A stretch of DNA of 64,000 nucleotides, taken from Magnetospirillum sp. WYHS-4. GTDB taxonomy: Bacteria; Pseudomonadota; Alphaproteobacteria; Rhodospirillales; GLO-3. Where the stretch lies: positions 36,028 to 100,027 of the forward strand of contig JAMOBD010000004.1 of assembly GCA_039908345.1 (NCBI GenBank). Direction: 5' to 3'. The notes beneath the pieces are model-generated. The model did not search any database, had not been told where the DNA came from, and saw nothing but the letters and a program-made list of their open reading frames with translations. Below are positions 63,901 through 64,000 of this stretch, one piece after another (position 1 is the first letter of the stretch; each line of letters starts with the position of its first letter). Position numbers and translations under genes: made by a program.

Positions 63901-64000
63901 GTATCGGCATGGGCCGATCCTTCGATATCCTCGATGTTCGACAGGCTATCGGTTCCGGCCCCGCCACTGGCGGTTCCCTGGGCCAGGTCGACCGTCACGG
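45270..64000 (-). CDS. Giant multi-propeller RTX protein, N-terminus beyond window
   Basis: An uninterrupted frame of at least 6,243 codons with no stop to the right edge; the first residues in view (TVDLAQGTASGGAGTDSL) are already mid-repeat, so the true start lies outside. Order in the protein: RTX array, autotransporter-like stretch, RTX, propeller A (7 repeats), RTX, propeller B (7), RTX, two PPC-like domains, RTX, cadherin/Ig-like domain, propeller C (7), RTX, propeller D (7), RTX, FG-GAP/VCBS propeller (7), LamG-like domain, RTX and a C-terminal tail with DELTLLAVVDSH. RTX nonapeptides (GGAGNDTLxG) bind calcium and fold outside the cell. The architecture fits a type I-secreted adhesin or S-layer-like surface protein. 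No protease or lipase active site was seen. Transporter genes are not adjacent on the visible side. Confidence 0.95.
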   Translation of the reverse strand, partial: VTVDLAQGTASGGAGTDSLSNIEDIEGSAHADTLIGDAGNNNFHLAAGHVQAGEVIDGGAGYNNLHIAGDNDLRGASLANLQGFGFQGENTQGTVNLSQLTALGGNLTIGSLDGAAGQKLVVKLDGEGWESAFASGDGIASIILDGSERGDDLTLDPYSYYWWGNTNLIGGTGNDTLIAQDALPVMLGGAGNDILQISGTSTATQTLDGGSGTDTLLASGWADIRNVGSFSGVEQIAFTGSSATLYATAAQLAGIAIDGAGSAVTLGVNDLSGLNLVNWGTDDTIILAGGGGDDTITGTTGDDTLQGGAGNDVLNGGVGYDHAYYVGHSGYADVDLAAGTASGSGGNDTLSGIEGIVADGNVRSITGDGGDNIFVLRNGSPQTLVGGAGTDTVLVRDSFDLTPATTFDTIEQLKIDAPSTSSSPMVTLSKAQFDALTTIDAGGDMTGTSSWIDFDGGSVFNQGAVIKVKGFTDTYTGLTLDASSGKTYLDWGDGPGWTGGHGAMLWLYGTYASTAVNFTGSSVADVLSGGSGADILAGGAGNDVLSGNAGIDTLSGGAGTDRLLGGDGNDIFLFNTGDVAAGETIIGGTGIDTLRVTADTDFRNTTVSGIERIELQGHTVDMTLSQADSGETGGGYLTLVGGTGSDVLRIHADSVNEDFRAQIGGMLSPATLDGTSGIDRVELIGSSGNDTMRDFYNIYSVLDGGAGNDLLQATYGNGVYLGGAGDDVFDFSMALAAVSGTVDGGDGYDRIAMTSGTLTSLGGADVLNVEQVDYGDSTTLRAYGYNAGDFGGTATQFNGLAAVNSLTFQATTGGTFDLSTLVFTGVLPPSVTINDGGINTTSSRDIVGTAFRDTITGSTAMDWIEGGAGNDILNGGNGLDIVSYAHAGSGVSVTLTEGAATAYTPSGTVVSSQGTDSLVGFEGVLGSLHDDTFTMVGTNNYYAGMNMLDYSNATASVTVNLASGTSSGGAGNDTFSGFEMVAGSAFDDVFTGSTGTNWLFYGHAESGVTVDLGLGAATGGGEGSDSFTGFEAIWGSQYDDTLIGGTGNDSFLGGYGNDVIDGGTGTNTVDYSLQPTINAITANLTTGVVDAGVYGTDTLINIQSIKGTGTADSITGSAGNDTIVSSGGQDRIYSGAGDDTIVFGMSGGTGGTIDGGAGLDILDLRTVTTYVYLHLYGDAGNNELYFGTYARLFGIEAVYGPNAGSLLFASMNADTIVGGTGGDYIAGLGGDDFLDGGAGTDLLCYSAPNSNAASTSVPTSYWATASITVDLSLGTASGGAGNDVLANFENVQGSAYNDTLIGNSGVNLIKGASGDDTIIGGAGSDTLEGGTGNDTLVHDAADVSVAGGSGTDLLSVTTATSLNLATATGLSGIEKIALETAGGATLGVNAASIVALSDNDTLIVTGSADDTVTLASGTAADWTAGADQTIDGTLFRVYTSGTATLKIASTVNQTGMFPSVTLTGTAGNDTLTGGMGDDILTGGAGNDVAVFSGNRADYTVATDAATCVTTVTGADGTDILSGVEKLRFADQDLAVVTPVSWIGGSGSYYTAANWDSGYVPNFMNDVTISSGSVTYPSNWMSWTVHSLALSGAGTSLTLGLGGSLTVNNEATVGAGSTLTVGSSGVLAGTLANSGTLSLGSYSDSPDLVLTNLAGGSVTTSGFNIQVGSFASNAGTVTVSAAATTVNVSTLIVAGDMVNTGTIHLSAGGSNSTLEMSTGTLTNAEGATISSSGASGTAGLIGQFVNQGTMTLDCQSDYLYGASTGMVNSGQISGGLWISNSTLTLAAGGTATYYLSSGGTLNVADGATLGSVGQTYSGSFIDVVGAIDPGGAGATATLSASSAVTFLDGGDLAIDVSASGNDRLTASGALNLSAAGNVLSLNFLNGHVPTDGQVITVASGGSVTGTFESITHNLGAGYDLSTAYTATAVTVTFDVVGLVLTGTAANDTLTGGTGDDTLTGGLGSDSLDGGAGIDTAVFAGNASNYLIGASGGAVTVTSATYPSSEGDDTLSNIENLQFADVTFGVHVAAGQVSLAGTAGNDILQMQEGIAAVLGGAGNDVLSATGEGMYLSGGDGNDHLSGWSWGQTLDGGAGFDIVDYSVFSNTIVNLQTGVAENNGTYYGEHALVGIEGVIGGDSFDTFIGTGADEFFQGGFGGDDITGGGGNDVFAIRAGDSDIASDLITDFTTGQDKISFVGMTGIEYDAAQAPISGPTVETVTAQIDTAGVDNRLHFITVGTDGYLYVKDGDNSSGFNQTLVKLAGVTAAPAMSDILGVTGVGGLTLTGTTGNDSLVGGDGEDVAIFAGDSAGYRISVSGGALTVTDIDSADGNEGTDTLRSVEVLRFADGDMRAAPILTGGTLVNSYTDSNQDQPSIIALEDGGYLATWVSSGQDGEYGGIFAQFYDADGQAAGTEFWINSSTAGDQTAPVATALADGNIAIVWETDAYGEREVKGCIYNQNYGRVKDEFTINTTTTGIQNKPALSALSDGGFVVTWTSGSTYEVFAQRFDGTGDPVSRDGATPGADEFQVNATTGDSQSQSSVTSLADGGFLVVWRSYAQAGDGSYGGIFGRRYDADGVAQGGEFQVNNLVTQNDQSGPQVTGLAGGGFVVTWTSPDGPGVGADGSIRGRCYDASGVALGDEFQVSTADAGQGDVSVAALDGGGFVAVWCDDADGDGNGDVQAQLYSAAGSPVGDPILVDVPGSAWGMQPSVAALANGGFTVTWAAWTDSMSDVYLARYDADGNALDVVGVALTGGSQADAMNAGAGDDILTGGAGDDTLAGGAGEDAAVFAGDMAGYRISLVDEALTVEDIDTQNGDEGTDTLRFVETLSFADTNIAVSRSGEFRVNATVANSQYEASMTALSGGGFIVTWTSYDQDGSSAGIYGQRYGADGAAIGGEFRVNTTTFDEQSEPTVAALADGGFVVAWTSFDPDSKDIYGQRYGADGVAQGGEFQVNTTWSGDLNVPSVAALSDGGFVVAWGDYHYDIETDTDVYTSHGQRFDATGIAVGDEFEITSSDEPAVAGLKGQDGGFVVTWTSYETDMEGIYGQRYAADGTTVGDAFQVSTDHPDAEQAHPVAAALADGGFVAVWRSYNQDGEVGGIYGQRFDAAGAAAGSEFRINTYVTDDQYQPTVAALADGGFVVAWASWYQDGEAGGIYGQRYDAAGAAVGGEFRVAGATAGDQSEPTVTALADGGFVVAWMSYLQDRQEGDIYCQRFDAHGEALGTLTLTGGPGDDTIMVGDGDQILIGGEGFDTVGYDSATSGVAADLAAGTASHGGDTDTLVGIEAIVGSGHADSLLGNNDDNEFNGGAGNDVLVGNGGNDRLKGGDGNDVLQGDARLAPETAVETEAAYQSGLNDTPSGALDLGVLTAAGPIAVGGAINPDDWNDVDFYSFTLEADATLFLDTDGLEIDTVLSVFDAEGRLIAYGDDDQRFSTYDEYNYESFIGPLNLAAGTYRLGVSGFGNDPVGLQYAFEGEGGGGGLIGGEVVDVGEIDTSFLGGSNWGGDYRLVLRAGYDGIDSEGEAGTGTGNDTLATAQAAGTLGAHAADTLWLQGWVDTSQDVDFYSFTLEQTSDLWLQAGQLGSSLDTGLSVFDASGHLLFHSYDGGLSVTDAAIGGEYYDQGADEYLGATLDAGTYYVAVSDNGIYPAELSQMSASWENLSLAGQVILNAGSNATFAQDTYATPTTGDYWLMIRSSLPWASLRGYDILVGGAGDDTLLGGRDEDEAHFSGAMGGYRISTDGIVVTVTDIDAGDGADGTDTLHDVEYLWFTASDEYLNLYYDNGWVLEGGDESNTIHAGAGDQTLNGMAGNDVLDGGAGSDTAVYWYADEGITVSLAGGTASDGQGGTDSLVSIENLVGGDWDDTLTGDSGDNVIEGGWGSDTLDGGAGTDTVSFRGAGEGVVVSLADGTADEGGAIDTLSGFESVIGSDYGDDLTGDSGDNVLTGGLGSDTLHGGDGEDVAVFSGAMAGYSIAMGEGTLTVTDINPGDGDDGADLLYDFESLRFADGDVTFDLLAGTMAGGAGNDVLPMAAGITLHGGAGDDVLRGASDVDWLRGDGGNDTLFVDAYDDVDGGVGTDTVGLDGDWLQGVDLGAVSWSGIEIVKLGDSNASVTAAAVAAVSDGGALTLLGGGEVILADLGWVRQADQALDGRALLVFENDGKTLRVDAETNIAANYNEAVMATQASVDTDEDTAKAITLSGNDADGDWLSFGIEGLPAHGTLYQYAAGGSLGALVDWDVTDPGGRVIYVPDANYNGPDSFAIMAWDGKGYWSDVAVVDVTVNPVADVASFDGASADHAISVVAGKVVVTDGEGAATTLDHVDVLDFTDRDFAVTGDDGQVNTYTTDSQDEPAIAVLAGGGHVVIWSSRGQDGSYEGVFGQRHDIHGRPVGDGFQVNTTATNDQNQPAVAALADGGFVVTWTSDYVSGSGYAYNNLCGQRFDADGAPVEDQFNITANGTGWQDNSMVVGLDDGGFIVTWRNIKVVSGGSTSYDVYGKRYDADGAVVGDPFNVTEGSGFGYSPAITLLSDGGFLIAWTSSSGSAVRGRRYDADGIASGEPFQISTTTTGNEGVPTLAALADGGFVAIWTSRGEDINGPRSVHGQRFEGSGAAVGGEFLVSASSSWSQPVVAALADGGFMVAWTAWDGGESYDIFGRRFDADGVAAGDAFRINTYAGGDQLEPTMAALPDGGFVVTWTSYGQDGSYGGIYSRRFDADGNPLDLTLVGTSLDDTLKVGASLGLVDGGAGTDTVVLADDGGVANVVNVEAVTGGAGDDIVIANGADLDTGGAGRAFTGSGGTDALILGGPGALTLTAAETAGLTGWETLRLASHEAYSLTLGDGNNTAGLTVDAKGAASLVLDGSAEASAALTVIGGAGDDTLTGGAGDDTLTGGAGNDTINGGLGNDVAVFSGNSSDWTIINTGNGLTVSNGIETDNLIGIETLRFDDSEIREIAVNGVASGSQGYASTAGLANGNFVVTWHDNSGIGGDASGAGIKGQIFAPDGSKIDHEFLVNSLTDSEQICPSVTGLGNGGFVVTWTSNIGGDNLSDVRGQVFTASGAKVGNEFLVNAVTTGQQSEPSVAALENGGFVVTWQDGRNMSSGSLANEIRGQVFNANGTALGDEFMVNTENEREQSQPSVVGLADGGFVVTWQDNSQGVGGTSLYNEVRGQLFGASGAKIGTEFLVNTQTDNEQIYPSVAALANGGFVVTWQDNSQQVSFSAELRGQLFTASGTKIDGEFHVNTLTGNEQKYPSAVGLSNGGFVVTWQDASRSLGGTSIYNEINGQIFDANGAKVGDEFYVNIESDNEQISPSVAALENGGFVITWQDNSHQNTIGSEIRGRVFDALGNPTGPVTLTGTSGDDVLTGGVGSDTLDGGAGNDTLNGGNDASTASSFQTAVAYGTGVNPVKPVLGDLDGDGVLDLVVANNNSNSFSVFLGNGNGTFASKTDYDASTRIWDVELADLNQDGNLDVLTSSLSVGNDVKVWFGNGGGGFTYNTSYSMEVPFQIAVGDLNGDGKADLVTTKYLDTNGGVCVRLGTGTGTFGASQLILTTAGSALEGIAMADLNRDGKQDLVVTYLRSSNVGVLLGNGDGTFAAHVDYTAHGSGGTPNEPYAVSLDDVNNDGAIDIVTANHEVGTVSVLKGNGNGTFQAATQYSTGIGSNPIDVAVADFNGDGKVDIAAVDYAASDVSVLLGNGTGGFSAATEYAVGSGPFGIITGDLDQDSRPDLVAVNYNSNNVSVLLNGSLQNTLTGGTGNDTYVVHNGLDKIIENSGGGTDTVQTDLATYALPDNVENLTYTGSGNFVGTADGKDALSFTGGASGVTMLAANTSDMTVETWVKFDNVAGLQAIFFRDSNWDSATFSQGAGNWRYSVHLQDGHLRAGTYDGTLASATDQIVGATAIQADQWYHIAYTVTNSGHERLYVDGVEDGFRTIGDAAALGASSDRFVVAAEANYNLGANTGLQGEVANFAVWNTARSAAEVLADKDSSLTGDLAGSGLVGYWDFADTANGTISASAGTGASAAQVKNCTLVGDFLENHVLIGGAGNDILTSSAGDDTLIGGAGNDSLDGGTGNDVFIGGTGADAISFGGGANQLVIQTSADGAAAGASTGQDTVTGFNGAAGDMIVIDGTLKTALDDLGTSGSLSFATDAPADFTSAVEGLAVTGFQDADLTQAGFSTLVASLNGTGVTAAAGDDGLILAQGQNQTAVYSYTESEASNTAVTSDELTLLAVVDSHVSHSQVTAGGVSQ
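45990..46585 (-). other. LamG/concanavalin-like lectin domain
   Basis: About 195 residues: LSFTGGASGVTML, DMTVETWVKFDNV, WRYSVHLQDGHLRAGTYDG, WYHIAYTVTNSGHERLYVDG and GLVGYWDFAD. This is the LamG_3 pattern (ETWVK...WHHVA-T...YVDG...D---IW). Such domains bind glycans or proteins. Confidence 0.85.
46785..47838 (-). repeat. FG-GAP/VCBS propeller: seven ~50-residue repeats
   Basis: Seven units each with F-(x)n-GDLDGDG--DLVV and SVFLGNGNGTF elements, for example AVGDLNGDGKADLVTTKY and VAVADFNGDGKVDIAAVDY. The D-x-D-G-D-G loops are calcium ligands as in integrin-alpha propellers. The GC content drops noticeably in this stretch relative to the flanking RTX. Confidence 0.88.
47965..49170 (-). repeat. 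Propeller D: seven ~57-residue repeats
   Basis: Units begin EIAVNGVA, EFLVNSLT, EFLVNAVT, EFMVNTEN, EFLVNTQT, EFHVNTLT and EFYVNIES. The core strand is nearly invariant (NGGFVVTWQD). Its third block reads EIRGQVFNANG rather than IYGQRYDADG, so this block is a distinct subfamily of the same repeat. Its DNA is less GC-rich and less uniform than that of blocks A-C. Confidence 0.8.
49185..49840 (-). repeat. RTX array 5 and cap module before propeller D
   Basis: Repeats such as GGAGDDTLTGGAGDDTLTGG follow a ~90-residue spacer with TAAETAGLTGWETLRLASHE. The array ends with the cap AVFSGNSSDWTII...GIETLRFDDSEI. Confidence 0.8.
49845..51003 (-). repeat. Propeller C: seven ~55-residue repeats
   Basis: Units begin DGQVNTYT, GFQVNTTA, QFNITANG, PFNVTEGS, PFQISTTT, EFLVSASS and AFRINTYA, each with a DGGF(V/I/L)(V/A)(T/I)W core strand. 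It is preceded by a degenerate cap module (DVLDFTDRDFAV) and followed by RTX. Confidence 0.8.
51140..51500 (-). other. Cadherin/Ig-like domain
   Basis: About 110 residues: SVDTDEDTAKAITLSGNDAD, GLPAHGTLYQYAAGG, VIYVPDANYNGPDSFAIMAW and VVDVTVNPVADVASF. This is the cadherin-like/bacterial Ig tandem module common in large secreted adhesins. Confidence 0.8.
51505..52895 (-). repeat. RTX array 4 with two cap modules not followed by propellers
   Basis: RTX repeats plus cap modules AHFSGAMGGYRIS (about 52820) and AVFSGAMAGYSIA (about 52100). Both are followed by further RTX rather than a propeller. The segment ends with DQALDGRALLVFENDGKTLR before the Ig-like domain. Confidence 0.8.
52905..54000 (-). 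other. Two tandem PPC-like (pre-peptidase C-terminal) domains
   Basis: Copy 1 (about 53490-53990) has NDVDFYSFTLEADATLFLDT, TVLSVFDAEGRLIAYGDDD and AAGTYRLGVSGFG. Copy 2 (about 52905-53440) has QDVDFYSFTLEQTSDLWLQA, GLSVFDASGHLLFHS and DAGTYYVAVSDNG. These jelly-roll modules are usually found on secreted proteases and can aid substrate or surface binding. Confidence 0.82.
54005..54325 (-). repeat. RTX array 3
   Basis: A short array after propeller B: GGPGDDTIMVGDGDQILIGG, then AADLAAGTASHGGDTDTLVG and GGAGNDVLVGNGGNDRLKGG. Confidence 0.85.
54330..55483 (-). repeat. Propeller B: seven ~55-residue repeats
   Basis: Seven units with the clearest consensus EFRVNT...P-VAALADGGFVVAW...GIYGQRYDADG--VGG. 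Units start at EFRVNATV, EFRVNTTT, EFQVNTTW, EFEITSSD, AFQVSTDH, EFRINTYV and EFRVAGAT. RTX and a cap module (AVFAGDMAGYRIS) lie immediately before it, at 55490-55750. Confidence 0.82.
55755..56928 (-). repeat. Propeller A: seven ~56-residue repeats
   Basis: Seven consecutive units, each with an N-x-(T/S)...DQ...P lead, a central strand like ALADGGFVVTW and a third block like GGIFAQFYDADG, then a GxEFxV link. The units begin at NSYTDSNQ, NSSTAGDQ, NTTTTGIQ, NATTGDSQ, NNLVTQND, STADAGQG and DVPGSAWG. The count and four-strand pattern fit one seven-bladed beta-propeller. Confidence 0.8.
56990..58190 (-). repeat. RTX array 2 with two cap modules
   Basis: Calcium-binding repeats plus two copies of the ~50-residue cap module (AVFAGNASNYLIG... 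and AIFAGDSAGYRIS...). Between them is a non-RTX segment with DIASDLITDFTTGQDKISFV, typical of the peptidase M10 serralysin-C-like region. Confidence 0.8.
58195..59397 (-). other. Autotransporter-like passenger stretch inside the giant protein
   Basis: About 400 residues starting SWIGGSGSYYTAANWDSGYV. They continue as Gly/Ser/Thr-rich beta-helix sequence without RTX motifs (ALSGAGTSLTLGLGGSLTVN, VGAGSTLTVGSSGVLAGTLA, TNAEGATISSSGASGTAGLI). It ends with the autotransporter-associated strand pattern VDVSASGNDRLTASGALNL-like and GQVITVASGGSVTGTF. Such stretches normally belong to type V-secreted proteins. Confidence 0.75.
59400..64000 (-). repeat. RTX array 1 of the giant protein
   Basis: About 1,530 residues of calcium-binding repeats such as GGAGNDTLIGG and GGTGNDTL, interspersed with the spacer unit VTVNLASGTASGGAGNDT...FEGIxGS. 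The spacer pattern V-VDL--GTASG-GGND recurs many times and encodes short beta-roll extensions. Confidence 0.9.

Noticed and set aside
45270..64000. CRISPR-like or satellite interpretation of the repeats at the right end
   Set aside because: The periodicity is coding, in frame throughout, and the repeats are divergent RTX and propeller units; there are no short identical repeats with unique spacers.

Overview
The window is GC-rich (about 65%) and reads as a free-living, flagellated alphaproteobacterium of the Rhodospirillales type. The evidence is the lexA / comEC / gltX / gltA neighbourhood, a GTTC-N7-GTTC type LexA box, the split glycine decarboxylase gcvPA/gcvPB, a plant-type glutamate-cysteine ligase and sigma-54-like promoters before flagellar genes. 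Adenylylsulfate (APS) reductase genes aprBA at the left edge suggest a dissimilatory sulfur-oxidising lifestyle. That is inference, because no sat, qmo, aprM, dsr or sox gene is in view.

Layout. 1-3431: ykgJ-like cysteine-cluster gene (cut by the window edge) and aprBA, with a promoter, a duplicated 15-bp leader element and a terminator. 3589-8660: MazG-like hydrolase, a receiver protein, a YejA-like peptide-binding protein, a PAS-PAS-GGDEF cyclase, a HisN-type phosphatase and a 55-codon membrane gene. 8913-15375: lexA with its own box, comEC, gltX, gltA and a small lipoprotein. 15442-19470: Ntn-hydrolase-like gene, gshA, rsmE, ubiA. 19479-29881: one long minus-strand run gcvT-gcvH-gcvPA-gcvPB, a 35-codon 5-oxoprolinase remnant, a MASE1-type histidine kinase, a FixJ-like regulator, a SulP transporter, a universal stress protein and a TolC-family protein. 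30328-40199: two tandem FlgE-like hook genes, then flgI-flgJ-flgN-like-flgK-flgL and a glycosyltransferase, behind two sigma-54-like promoters. 40256-45181: tadA, a lipoprotein, a CDGSH protein, a peptidoglycan-binding/helical-repeat protein, thrB and rnhA.

45270-64000 is a single open frame on the minus strand, more than 6,240 codons, whose start lies beyond the right edge. It encodes a giant RTX-type secreted or surface protein. Read N to C within the window, it contains a long RTX array, an autotransporter-like passenger stretch, two sets of seven ~55-residue repeats separated by RTX, two PPC-like domains, a cadherin/Ig-like domain, two more sets of seven repeats, seven FG-GAP/VCBS repeats, a LamG-like lectin domain and a type I secretion-like tail. 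The repeat counts (7, 7, 7, 7 and 7) strongly suggest five seven-bladed beta-propellers on one polypeptide. A ~50-residue cap module precedes each of the first four. This is the most unusual object in the window.

No tRNA, rRNA, CRISPR array or intact insertion sequence was found. The many long antisense open frames are by-products of high GC codon usage.
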